A DNA stretch of 62,585 nt from JACGMN01 sp964522635 (GTDB lineage: Archaea; Halobacteriota; Syntropharchaeia; Alkanophagales; Methanospirareceae): positions 1 through 62,585 of the forward strand of contig CAZFWT010000001.1 in the NCBI GenBank assembly GCA_964522635.1, in the 5' to 3' direction. The notes under the pieces were generated by a model. It did no database searches and had not been told where the DNA came from. It was given only the letters and a program-made list of their open reading frames with translations. The translations under genes and the position numbers were made by a program. Of this stretch, positions 50,170-58,830 are shown in pieces. The stretch's first letter is position 1; every line of letters begins with the position of its first letter.

Positions 50170-51951
50170 TCACGCAGCCTCAGCCTCCCTCTTCTTTACC
50201 GCTTCAAATTCATCCTTCATATCGCGCATGAGCGTATCGTAGGTCGCCCGGAACTGGTCACTCGGGATGTATTTCATGCGCGCTATTGCGCCCTTGATCT
50301 TCATCCCCTCGATCTTCTCGATCCCGATACCCACCTCGATCAGCTCGTTCGCGAAGTCGTACCACTGCAGAACGATCTTGGCCATCAAATACTGCTTCTC
50401 AAGGGAGCAGAACGAATCGATATCGTGGTACGCATTCTGCTGCAGGAAATCCTCACGGATCATTCGGGCAACCTCCATCGTCCCCCGCTCGCGGGGCGGT
50501 AACGCGTCCGCACCGACGAGCTGCACGATCTCTTGCAGCTCCGATTCCTTCTGCAACAGTGCCATCATCTCCTCCTGCTGCTCCATGAAATCGGGTGTCT
50601 CCGGTTTGTTGTACCAGCCGCGCAATTCATTGAGATACAGTGAATAGCTCCTGAGCCAGCTGATCGCCGGGAAGTGCCGCCGATCTGCCAGCGTGGAATC
50701 AAGCGCCCAGAAGACGCCAACTACCCGCAGCGTGTTCTGCGTCACCGGCTCCGAGAAGTCACCACCCGGTGGCGAGACCGCACCGACAACGGTAACAGAG
50801 CCAATACGGTTCTCAGCACTCGAGCACAGCGTCTTGACGCGGCCTGCGCGCTCATAGAAATCGGCCAAACGTGTCGCCAGATACGCAGGATACCCTTCTT
50901 CACCCGGCATCTCCTCCAACCGGCCCGAGATCTCGCGCAAGGCCTCTGCCCAGCGTGAAGTCGAATCTGCCTGGATCGCAGCATCATAGCCCATATCGCG
51001 ATAGTACTCGGCGAGCGTAATACCGGTATAAATCGACGCCTCGCGCGCAGCCACCGGCATGTTCGAGGTGTTCGCAATGAGCGTTGACCGTTCCATCAGC
51101 TTCTCACCGCTGTAAGGATCGATGAGCTTCGGGAAGTCCTCGAGTACCTCGGTCATCTCGTTCCCGCGCTCGCCGCAGCCGATATACACAATCACTTGCG
51201 CGTCCGCCCAGCGAGCCAGCTGGTGCTGCATGACCGTCTTGCCAGTCCCGAACCCGCCGGGAATCGCACCCGTGCCGCCCTTCGCGATCGGGAAGAAGGT
51301 ATCATTGATCCGCTGCCCGGTCAATAAGGGCACTTCAGGGTCCAGCTTCTCCTTATACGGTCGCCCCTTTCGTACCGGCCACTTCTGCATCATGGTCAAC
51401 TCCACGTCCTCGCCCTCGGTCTGGACACGCGCAATCACGTGATCAACCGTGAACTCACCAGCCTTCAGCTCCACTAATTTGCCCTTCACGCGAGGCGGCA
51501 CGAGTATCTTATGCGTGATGACCTTCGTCTCCGGCACCACGCCCAGGATATCGCCACCAACGATCTCTGCGCCTTCCTCCATGGTCGGTGTGAACTGCCA
51601 CTTTCGCTCGCGATCGAGCGAATCAACCGTGATGCCACGCGTGATGTAATCGCCCACCTTCTTCGCTATTTCCTCCAACGGACGCTGCACGCCATCATAA
51701 AAATTCTTCAAAATCCCGGGACCAAGTTCAACAGATAACGGTGACTTAGTCCTGATAACCGGCTCACCGGGCTTCAAACCCGTTGTATCCTCATAAACTT
51801 GAATATATGCACGGGCGCCATCCAATCGAATCGTCTCACCCATTAGGCCTTCCTCGCCCACCTTGATCACTTCGTACATCTCGCAGCCGCGCATCCTGTC
51901 ACCAATAACCAACGGACCCGCAATACGGTCGATCACTCCCTCTTCGTCCAT
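50170..51951 (-). CDS. atpA: A-type ATP synthase subunit A (catalytic)
   Basis: 593 aa catalytic subunit. P-loop GGFGTGKT at 232-239, GCGERGNEMTEVLEDFP, and SGRLEEMPGEEGYPAYLA. Full length with the non-homologous insert of A subunits. No F, C or E subunit gene precedes it; the upstream neighbour is a divergent DUF4870 gene about 290 bases away. Confidence 0.97.
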   Translation of the reverse strand: MDEEGVIDRIAGPLVIGDRMRGCEMYEVIKVGEEGLMGETIRLDGARAYIQVYEDTTGLKPGEPVIRTKSPLSVELGPGILKNFYDGVQRPLEEIAKKVGDYITRGITVDSLDRERKWQFTPTMEEGAEIVGGDILGVVPETKVITHKILVPPRVKGKLVELKAGEFTVDHVIARVQTEGEDVELTMMQKWPVRKGRPYKEKLDPEVPLLTGQRINDTFFPIAKGGTGAIPGGFGTGKTVMQHQLARWADAQVIVYIGCGERGNEMTEVLEDFPKLIDPYSGEKLMERSTLIANTSNMPVAAREASIYTGITLAEYYRDMGYDAAIQADSTSRWAEALREISGRLEEMPGEEGYPAYLATRLADFYERAGRVKTLCSSAENRIGSVTVVGAVSPPGGDFSEPVTQNTLRVVGVFWALDSTLADRRHFPAISWLRSYSLYLNELRGWYNKPETPDFMEQQEEMMALLQKESELQEIVQLVGADALPPRERGTMEVARMIREDFLQQNAYHDIDSFCSLEKQYLMAKIVLQWYDFANELIEVGIGIEKIEGMKIKGAIARMKYIPSDQFRATYDTLMRDMKDEFEAVKKREAEAA

Positions 51952-52245
51952 CTTCTCCTTCTCCTTTACTGCGCTACACTACACTACTTCCGCTCTCCTC
52001 AACAAAAAGGGTTACCATAAATATCTGTCGTTGTACCGCATGGAACGGCAGGTAGAAAAAGGTGCGCAGGAGTATTAATAATATAACGTGACTGACCGCG
52101 GATGCTCTACCGTCTGCGGAGCTTGAGTGGGTGCGTGCTCAGCACGGTGCTTGGCATGTAGAAACGACTTCCCCGCCTTTGGAGAGAGAAGGCACGGGTT
52201 ATATAAAGCCCCTCGGCATGAGGTACGTATACGGAGGTGTAAAAA
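51952..52245. other. Divergent promoter region between atpA and DUF4870 gene
   Basis: 294 bases. On the plus side ggttatataaag (52197-52208) is a clear TATA box followed by ggaggtg before ATG 52246. On the minus side no strong TATA for atpA is obvious. Nothing else is recognised. Confidence 0.5.
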
Positions 52246-52590
52246 ATGACGAAAACATCCATGGGGCTGGAAGAGAATGTCGCGGGCGCGCTCTGCTATA
52301 TCCTGGGCTGGATCACCGGTATTGTCTTCTTCCTGCTGGAGAAAGAGAACCGATTCGTGCGATTTCACGCGATGCAATCGATTGTGACGTTTCTACCGCT
52401 GACCATCATCATCTGGATCATACAGGGGCTCTTCTTCTGGGTTCCCGTCGTCGGTTGGGCGATCCTGACCCTTATCTGGATCCTGACACTGATACTGTGG
52501 CTGGTCTTGATGATTAAGGCCTATCAAGGAGAGCTGTACAAGTTACCAATCGTTGGCGATTTCGCAGAGAAGCAAATCAAATCTGATTAA
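52246..52590 (+). CDS. DUF4870 membrane protein
   Basis: 114 aa. LEENVAGALCYILGWITGIV, FLLEKENRFVRFHAMQSIV and two more hydrophobic segments with VPVVGWAI are the DUF4870 pattern (three to four membrane spans). Function unknown. Strong TATA box and ggaggtg upstream. Confidence 0.88.
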   Translation: MTKTSMGLEENVAGALCYILGWITGIVFFLLEKENRFVRFHAMQSIVTFLPLTIIIWIIQGLFFWVPVVGWAILTLIWILTLILWLVLMIKAYQGELYKLPIVGDFAEKQIKSD

Positions 52591-52720
52591 CGGTGGCCAC
52601 GAACGGGAGTAGCATATTCGCCTCACGGGCCAGGGTATTTCTTGGCCGTGTGCAACGGAACGGTGAAAAGTTTATTTTATATACGGCGGGGACCAAGGGA
52701 TGTGCAGTAGTGAGCTTGCT

Positions 52721-52740
52721 GTATGTATGTATGTATGTAT
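52721..52740. repeat. (GTAT)5 tandem repeat in a 5' leader
   Basis: Five perfect GTAT copies just upstream of the ribosome site (aggaggtga) of the PGF-CTERM gene and downstream of its TATA box (ttttatata, near 52676). It lies in the untranslated leader, so length changes could alter spacing or RNA structure rather than frame. Confidence 0.88.
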
Positions 52741-52764
52741 GACTAGGAGGTGAACGAACGAAAG

Positions 52765-53475
52765 ATGAAAATGACACGAAGTGGAAGGACAGTTCTGGTG
52801 GGGATACTGCTCGTTTGTGTCGTTGGTCTGGGTATCATGGGCCCGGCAATTGCGAGTGCACAGGAGAGGTCCGCAGAGGTGGTGCATTACAACGCGCTGA
52901 TCGAGTTTCTGCCGGAAGCGCCTCGCGGCTGGGACGGTGAAGAACCATTTGGGCAGACGTTTACTTCGGGTGAAGGGACATGGAGCATGGCAATGGAGTC
53001 GTACACGAAGTCGGGCAACGAGGAGCTAACTGCCGATGTGGGCATCATGGATTCGGCGTACCAGCAGGTCGGCTGGTGGGCTGCCTGGCAGGGCTTCTAC
53101 TCCTACGAATCAACTGATGGCTATGCAAAGACCGTGACCGTAGACCGCTACCCCGCGTGGGAGGCCTACACGAAGGACGATAATCAGTATGTGCTGTACG
53201 TTGGCATCAACGACCGGTTCGTGGTCTTTATCAACACGAACAGCGACCGTGACGCGCTCTACGACTTTGCCGATGCGATCGATTTTGACGGCATTGCTGA
53301 TCTCGGCGGAGACGGAGGCGCGGCACCATCGACCGTCACTGCGCGGCCAACCAGCCCGGCTGAGACGACAGGACCTGCGGAAACGGGCGAAGAGGGTGAG
53401 ACACCGGGATTCGAGATGGTTGCTGCGGTTATCGGACTGCTGGCAATTTTTGCCCTGGTGAGACGGAGAGCGTAG
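52765..53475 (+). CDS. Secreted PGF-CTERM surface protein (archaeosortase target)
   Basis: 236 aa from ATG 52765. N-terminal signal peptide (basic start, VLVGILLVCVVGLGIMGPA, likely cut near ASA/QE). The middle is a globular domain rich in Trp and Tyr with no known family (GYAKTVTVDRYPAWEAYTKD). Then a Thr/Pro/Glu-rich linker and a C-terminal TPGFEMVAAVIGLLAIFALV followed by RRRA, the PGF-CTERM signal recognised by archaeosortase A. Expected to be anchored in the S-layer or membrane. Confidence 0.88.
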   Translation: MKMTRSGRTVLVGILLVCVVGLGIMGPAIASAQERSAEVVHYNALIEFLPEAPRGWDGEEPFGQTFTSGEGTWSMAMESYTKSGNEELTADVGIMDSAYQQVGWWAAWQGFYSYESTDGYAKTVTVDRYPAWEAYTKDDNQYVLYVGINDRFVVFINTNSDRDALYDFADAIDFDGIADLGGDGGAAPSTVTARPTSPAETTGPAETGEEGETPGFEMVAAVIGLLAIFALVRRRA

Positions 53476-53480
53476 CCACT

Positions 53481-53540
53481 GCTTCTCTCTCTCTTTTGTT
53501 TGTTTTCACCTTTTTCTTTTCTTTCTCTTTCCCTTTTTAT
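53481..53540 (+). terminator. T-rich terminator after the PGF-CTERM gene
   Basis: Sixty bases made almost only of C and T with several T-runs of four to five, directly after the stop codon. Typical of archaeal termination. Confidence 0.6.
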
Positions 53541-53646
53541 CCTCGCACTTCCTACCGTTACTGCCGAAGGCGAGGATCAAAAGTATTATTATTCCACTCT
53601 TCTTTCTTGATATGGAAGCTTGTGCAATACCATTCGGGAGTCCAGT

Positions 53647-55275
53647 ATGAAGATCTCTCTAGAGAAACCGGTCCTGGTAACGTCCGCATTGCCCTATGTT
53701 AACGGATACTGTCACATCGGGCATCTCAGGACCTATGTCCCTGCGGACATCTATGTGCGAATGCTCAGGAAGTTGGGGGCAGACGTAACGTTTATCAGTG
53801 GGTCTGATACCCACGGCACGCCCATCGTTCTGAGTGCAGAGGCGCAGGGCATCACACCCGAGGAGGTCGTTGCGAAGTATCATGAGCATTTCCGGTCGGT
53901 CTTCAATGAACTCCATATTGGCTTCGACTATTACGGGCAGACGGATTCGGCCACGAACCATCGACGCACCCTGGCCATCGTCACGCGGTTGATCGATAAC
54001 GGGTACGTGTACCTGGAAACGATCAAGCAGGCGTATTGCAGTAGCTGCGAGCGATTCTTGCCCGATCGTTATGTGGAAGGAACGTGCCCGTACTGCGGCG
54101 AGAGTGCACGCGGCGACGAGTGTGACCAGGGCTGTGGCAAGCATCTGGAGCCTGGTGAGATCTTAGAGCCGCGTTGCAAGATCTGCGGCTGTGCAGCGGA
54201 TTTCAAGGATCAGGAGCATTACTACTTCAAGCTCTCTTCCTTCAGGGATTTTCTCCTCGCCTACCTGGAAAACCTGGATGGCACGCTGAACGCGCGGAAC
54301 TATGCGCGTGAGTGGGTGAAGAAGGAGCTGGCGGATTGGTGCATCACGCGGAACCTGGAATGGGGCGTGAAGTTCCCGGGCCGTGACGATCTCGTCGTTT
54401 ACGTCTGGGTTGACGCGCCGATCGGCTATATCGCATTCACGGAAGAGCTGCTGAAGGCGCGTGAGAAGGGCGAGCACGCATGGGAACGGTACTGGAAGGA
54501 GCATGACGCGAGGATCGTGCATTTTATCGGCACGGACATCGTGTATCATCACTGCATCTTCTGGCCGGCGATGCTCAAAGGCGCGGGCTATTCCCTGCCC
54601 GCTGCGGTCGTCGCCTCGGGCATGGTGACGATCAACGGCAAGGCGTTCTCGAAGACGCGCGGGAATGTCGTCTGGGTGTCTGAGTTCCTGGAACGGTTCC
54701 ATCCTGACACGCTGCGGTACTTTCTGGTGGCGCAGTCGAGCCACACAAAGGAGCTGAATTTCTCCTGGGAGTCCTTCGCCCTGCGCGTGAACAAGGAGCT
54801 GGTAGCGATCCTCGGTAATCTTGTGAACCGCGTTATCTCATTTACGCACAGGAACTTCGGCGTCATACCCGAGGGCGCCATCCAGGAGGAGGTGATCGCG
54901 GAGATCGAGAAGACGAAGCTGGAAGTGCTGAGTGCGCTGGAGGAGTACGAGTTCAAGAAGCTCGTAGACGCGGTAATGAAGCTCGCAGACTTTGGGAACA
55001 GCTATTTCCAGCGCGAGGAGCCCTGGCACTTGATCAAAACTGACGATCAGGGTAGGGCGCGTGTGGGCGAGATCATCAAGAACGTGTTGCAGCTCGTTAA
55101 AGCGATCTGCATCTTACTGGAGCCGGTGATGCCGGTGAAGATGACAGAGGTGTGGCAGCAGCTCGGCATGTCAAGTGATCTGCATTCGGTGCAGCTGGAT
55201 GAATTGGTCGTGCCCGTGGAGAGCGGGAAGCAGGTGGCGAAGCCGAGGATATTGTTCGAGAAGGTGGAACTGTAA
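53647..55275 (+). CDS. metG: Methionyl-tRNA synthetase (catalytic subunit)
   Basis: 542 aa from ATG 53647. LPYVNGYCHIGHL with H23-I-G-H26, two zinc knuckles (CSSC...CPYC and CDQGC...CKIC), KMSKS-like KAFSKT near residue 332, and an anticodon domain. The C-terminal tRNA-binding domain is absent and is encoded by the gene at 13791-14126. Confidence 0.95.
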   Translation: MKISLEKPVLVTSALPYVNGYCHIGHLRTYVPADIYVRMLRKLGADVTFISGSDTHGTPIVLSAEAQGITPEEVVAKYHEHFRSVFNELHIGFDYYGQTDSATNHRRTLAIVTRLIDNGYVYLETIKQAYCSSCERFLPDRYVEGTCPYCGESARGDECDQGCGKHLEPGEILEPRCKICGCAADFKDQEHYYFKLSSFRDFLLAYLENLDGTLNARNYAREWVKKELADWCITRNLEWGVKFPGRDDLVVYVWVDAPIGYIAFTEELLKAREKGEHAWERYWKEHDARIVHFIGTDIVYHHCIFWPAMLKGAGYSLPAAVVASGMVTINGKAFSKTRGNVVWVSEFLERFHPDTLRYFLVAQSSHTKELNFSWESFALRVNKELVAILGNLVNRVISFTHRNFGVIPEGAIQEEVIAEIEKTKLEVLSALEEYEFKKLVDAVMKLADFGNSYFQREEPWHLIKTDDQGRARVGEIIKNVLQLVKAICILLEPVMPVKMTEVWQQLGMSSDLHSVQLDELVVPVESGKQVAKPRILFEKVEL

Positions 55276-55463
55276 CGAACGCTGATCTTATTGGCGGGTA
55301 TACTTTTTGGGCCCGAATCTCGTAAGCGTTCCTTGCGTTGCCGGGAATTTGCTAACGGCGAGCAGCTCTCGCTCCCCGTCGAGTACCACTTCACGAGCGG
55401 ATTGCTAGCCTTTTATTAGTCGCCGACCTTATCAATCAGTATCCGCGGTAGAGGTGCACGGTC

Positions 55464-55955
55464 ATGAAAATCTCCATGGATATTGAATTACAGGATATTC
55501 CGGGCCAGTTAGTCCGTGCCTTACAGCCCATTTCGGACTCCGGTGGGAATATCGTCAGCATTGTGCATCACCATGATAAAATGACTCCCTCCGGACGCAT
55601 ACCGGTGCAGCTCGTTGTTGAGCTGGACGAGCAGAGATTAGAGCGGCTGGTAACTGCGTTGGTGGACCGTGGCGTGACCGTCGTACGCACCGGTGAGGAG
55701 CGGTTGAAGGAGTCGATGGTTGTGCTCCTCATCGGGCATATTGTTCATTCTGACCTTCGGGAGACGATCGACAGTATCGATTGCACGGGCTTTGCCGAGG
55801 TGGTAGCGCTCTCGCTCTCTATGCCGAGTGTGGATGAGGAATCGTCCGCGTCCGTGACGATCAGCGCAATCGGTGAGCAGGAGCTGAGGGAGGCGCTGCA
55901 TATTTTGGAGCAGACAGCGAAGAAAAAAGCGATCATGGTTATCGCGCCTATTTAA
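55464..55955 (+). CDS. ACT-domain regulatory protein
   Basis: 163 aa. The N-terminal ACT domain starts MDIELQDIPGQLVRALQPIS and SGGNIVSIVHHHD; the second half (VVLLIGHIVHSDLRETIDSI) looks like a second, diverged ACT-type fold. Directly upstream of homoserine dehydrogenase, so it probably senses an amino acid for that step (inference). Confidence 0.88.
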   Translation: MKISMDIELQDIPGQLVRALQPISDSGGNIVSIVHHHDKMTPSGRIPVQLVVELDEQRLERLVTALVDRGVTVVRTGEERLKESMVVLLIGHIVHSDLRETIDSIDCTGFAEVVALSLSMPSVDEESSASVTISAIGEQELREALHILEQTAKKKAIMVIAPI

Positions 55956-55989
55956 GGTGCGTGCGTGGTGAGATGAGGTGAATGATGCT

Positions 55990-57009
55990 ATGAGCATGCA
56001 GAGGAACGCGAAAACGGTACGAATTTCGATCATCGGCTTTGGCTACGTCGGTGCCGGGTTAGCGGAGGTGATTCGGCGAAAGCGAGCGGAGCTGGCGAGT
56101 ATCTACGGTCTGGATGTACGGATTGTCGGGATTGCGGATTTGAACGGCATTTTTATCGATGAGCACGGCCTTGATGAGTCGGAACTCCTGAAACTGCGAA
56201 CCGGAGCGAAGGACTGGGAGCGCCCGGAGGGGATGACGACGCTCGATCTCATCAAAGAGCTGGATCACGATGTGATGGTCGAGACTACGTACACGAACGT
56301 TGAAACCGGCCAGCCAGGATTGGCGCATATCAGTACCGCATTGGAGTCAGGCAGGCACGTGGTCACCTCGAATAAGGGGCCGCTCGCGTTGGAATACTCA
56401 CGCCTCACCGATCTTGCGGCAGAGCAGGGCCGCGCACTCAAATATGAAGCGACGGTCGGCGGCGCGATGCCGCTTATCTCGCTGATACGGGATAATCTTG
56501 CGGGAAACGGCGTGCTCTCGATCCAGGGCATTCTGAACGGCACGTGCAACTATATCCTCACCCGGATGGCCGAGGAGTGGTTGCCGTACGAGCACGTACT
56601 CAAAGAGGCGCAGGAGCTTGGCTACGCTGAAGCCGACCCGTCGAGCGACGTTAAAGGGGTCGATACGGCGGTTAAGCTCGTCATCCTCGCCAATTCCGTC
56701 TTTGGCATGAATGCGACCTATAAGGACGTGGAGGTGACGGGGATCACGGCAGTCACACCCGACGCCTTGAAGCTCGCGGATGATGCGGGCTATGTGATTA
56801 AACTGATCGGCGAGGTGGGGCATGAAGGCTGCTTGAAAGTGCGGCCGCGGCTGGTGCCCAAGGGCGATCCGCTCAATGTCCGTGGCACGCTCAACGTGGC
56901 TACGATCAAGACGGATCTTGCAGGCGATATCACGGTCATTGGCAAAGGCGCGGGCCCGATAGAAGCGGCGAGCGCCATTCTTGCCGATATCATCAGCATC
57001 TACCGGTAG
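55990..57009 (+). CDS. hom: Homoserine dehydrogenase
   Basis: Reduces aspartate semialdehyde to homoserine for Thr/Met synthesis. 339 aa from ATG 55990, which follows gaggtga; a GTG at 55978 is possible. NAD(P) fold IIGFGYVGAGLAE, HVVTSNKGPLAL with the catalytic-site lysine, ILNGTCNYIL and AEADPSSDVKGVDTAVKLVIL. No C-terminal ACT domain; the separate ACT gene upstream may replace it. Confidence 0.94.
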   Translation: MSMQRNAKTVRISIIGFGYVGAGLAEVIRRKRAELASIYGLDVRIVGIADLNGIFIDEHGLDESELLKLRTGAKDWERPEGMTTLDLIKELDHDVMVETTYTNVETGQPGLAHISTALESGRHVVTSNKGPLALEYSRLTDLAAEQGRALKYEATVGGAMPLISLIRDNLAGNGVLSIQGILNGTCNYILTRMAEEWLPYEHVLKEAQELGYAEADPSSDVKGVDTAVKLVILANSVFGMNATYKDVEVTGITAVTPDALKLADDAGYVIKLIGEVGHEGCLKVRPRLVPKGDPLNVRGTLNVATIKTDLAGDITVIGKGAGPIEAASAILADIISIYR

Positions 57010-57106
57010 ATAGCGGGTGGGCTCACATCCCGCTTCCCGCCCGCGTCCGTCAAGCACGTTTTAGTATCGTTCAGTTGAGAAGTAACGAGGAGGTATTGAG
57101 AGCGCA

Positions 57107-57904
57107 ATGGTAAACGCGAAGGGCTGCATAGTGATTTCCCTCACCCCGTCGGCGTCGCGGCGGCTTATTGCGAAGGGGGTTGCGAATCTGGAAGTGGTGC
57201 AGCGTGCACTGAAGCACGGCACGATCGTTATCGGACTGGGAACAACCAATGCGTACGTCGCCGAAGAGCTTTTGCGATACGCGTCAGGAGCAGAGAAGGT
57301 GCTTGAGAAGCAGCGCTATGCGGCCGGTGTGATCACGGCTGAGGGCTTGTGCGTCGTACCGAAAGAAGCGCGAATTAACGAGATTATCCTGCGGAACGGC
57401 ACGGTAAGCGAGGAGCGCATTGGCGACGCGATCGAGACGCTAACCGCAGACGACGTGTTCATCAAGGGCGCAAATGCGCTGGACGCGACGGGAACGGCGG
57501 GCATACTCATGACCAATCGGTTAGGTGGCACAATCGGCGCGACGCTCGGATCCGTGATGGCGCGCGGCGTGCAATTTATCATTCCGGTAGGGCTCGAGAA
57601 GACGATCCCCTATTCCATTGCCGACGCAGCGAAGCGTGTCGGGATCGACCGCTGCGCGAGAACAATGGGCTGGCCGGTGGGCTTGATGCCCGTGCACGGC
57701 CGGGTGATCACCGAGCTGGATGCCTTGAAGATCCTGGGTGCGGACGATGCCTTTCCCATCGGTGCCGGTGGCATCAACGGTGGCGAAGGCTCCGTCGTTA
57801 TCTGCTGCGAAGGTAATCCCGAGACACTGGACGAGGTGATGACGCTCGTGCGTCAACTCAAGGGGGAGGCACCGGTTCGGGTGGTGAGCACGGACTGTCT
57901 GTAG
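57107..57904 (+). CDS. Conserved protein of unknown function
   Basis: 265 aa, soluble. It has the look of an enzyme: GTIVIGLGTTNAYVAEELL, DVFIKGANALDATGTAGILM, RLGGTIGATLGSVMARGVQF and GAGGINGGEGSVVICCEG. Gly-rich turns suggest phosphate or nucleotide binding (inference). I do not recognise the family. It follows homoserine dehydrogenase by 97 bases in the same direction. Confidence 0.75.
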   Translation: MVNAKGCIVISLTPSASRRLIAKGVANLEVVQRALKHGTIVIGLGTTNAYVAEELLRYASGAEKVLEKQRYAAGVITAEGLCVVPKEARINEIILRNGTVSEERIGDAIETLTADDVFIKGANALDATGTAGILMTNRLGGTIGATLGSVMARGVQFIIPVGLEKTIPYSIADAAKRVGIDRCARTMGWPVGLMPVHGRVITELDALKILGADDAFPIGAGGINGGEGSVVICCEGNPETLDEVMTLVRQLKGEAPVRVVSTDCL

Positions 57905-57921
57905 CGGTTGAGCGGAGCAAT

Positions 57922-57929
57922 CTTATAAG
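57922..57929 (+). promoter_or_regulatory. TATA box of the Hsp20 gene
   Basis: The sequence cttataag is centred about 26 nt before the first copy of the Hsp20 start codon (57952). Since the gap that follows is false, this is the real promoter of the gene at 58107, whose message is then leaderless. Confidence 0.6.
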
Positions 57930-57935
57930 CGCAAT

Positions 57936-57990
57936 TTTTATACCTTAACCTATGGAGAAGCGGAAGCGCCCCTCGATCTTCGACCTGGTC
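57936..57990. repeat. 55-bp direct repeat, left copy (unmerged contig ends)
   Basis: Identical to 58091-58145 over all 55 bases and ending exactly at the N run. It contains the start of the Hsp20 gene (ATG 57952). Confidence 0.97.
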
Positions 57991-58090
57991 NNNNNNNNNN
58001 NNNNNNNNNNNNNNNNNNNNNNNNNNNNNNNNNNNNNNNNNNNNNNNNNNNNNNNNNNNNNNNNNNNNNNNNNNNNNNNNNNNNNNNNNN
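57991..58090. other. False scaffold gap (100 N)
   Basis: Exactly 100 N between two identical 55-base ends. The contigs overlap, so the real genome should have one copy and no gap. Confidence 0.95.
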
Positions 58091-58145
58091 TTTTATACCT
58101 TAACCTATGGAGAAGCGGAAGCGCCCCTCGATCTTCGACCTGGTC
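58091..58145. repeat. 55-bp direct repeat, right copy
   Basis: Second copy of 57936-57990, beginning exactly at the end of the N run and continuing into the full Hsp20 gene. Confidence 0.97.
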
Positions 58146-58715
58146 GAGCGGTACATGGAACGCGTGCTTGAGGAGATGAGCAAGCTGCCCGCGCCCACCG
58201 AAGAGGAGTTCGCGCGCATGATGAGTCGGGGCCCACATGAGCTTGACGAGTGGTTCCGCGACCCATTCGAGGAGATGCTGCGGGAGCTGGATACGGAGCT
58301 GCCTGAGGAGGTGCACAAACGACATGGGCCCTTCATTTACGGGTTCTCCTACACCCAGGAGCCGGGAAAGGAGCCGGACTTCAAGGAATTCGGGAACATT
58401 AAATCATCCAACGGACGCTTGGAGCCCGCTCTGAATGGTGAGCGCGAGCCGCTGGTGGACGTCCTTGAGGATACTGATGCGTACGAAATCGTGGCGGAAT
58501 TACCCGGTGTTGAGAAGGGGGCAATCAAGTTAAACGCCACCGAGGACGCGCTTGAGATCCGAACAGAGGGCGAGGTGAAATTCTATAAGGAAGTACCCTT
58601 CGAGACCTGCGTCAAGCCGGAGACAGCCACGGCGACCTATAGGAACGGGGTGCTCAGCGTCCGGATAGAGAAGCGTAGTGATGAGAAGAAGAAGACGCCG
58701 ATTCCGCTCGAATAA
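58107..58715 (+). CDS. hsp20: Hsp20 family small heat shock protein
   Basis: 202 aa. A long acidic N-terminal arm (about 1-110) precedes an alpha-crystallin domain: PLVDVLEDTDAYEIVAELPG, IKLNATEDALEIRT, and TATYRNGVLSVRIEK with the end KKKTPIPLE carrying an I-x-I/V-like tail. Chaperone that holds unfolded proteins. The long arm resembles archaeal forms near gas-vesicle GvpH. The start codon is duplicated before the false gap at 57952. Confidence 0.9.
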   Translation: MEKRKRPSIFDLVERYMERVLEEMSKLPAPTEEEFARMMSRGPHELDEWFRDPFEEMLRELDTELPEEVHKRHGPFIYGFSYTQEPGKEPDFKEFGNIKSSNGRLEPALNGEREPLVDVLEDTDAYEIVAELPGVEKGAIKLNATEDALEIRTEGEVKFYKEVPFETCVKPETATATYRNGVLSVRIEKRSDEKKKTPIPLE

Positions 58716-58830
58716 GCCGCAGCAGAACAGATAGTACGTTACCCGTTCAACATCGGCTGTCTTCTCCGCGATTTCACGCTCAGCGCGCCAGTGCTCGTCC
58801 GCGCAGAGCGCTATTCAACTTCTCATCGTT

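Noticed and set aside
49389..50231. 280-codon frame antisense to atpB
   Set aside because: atpB is certain; the reverse frame shows no domain or ribosome site.
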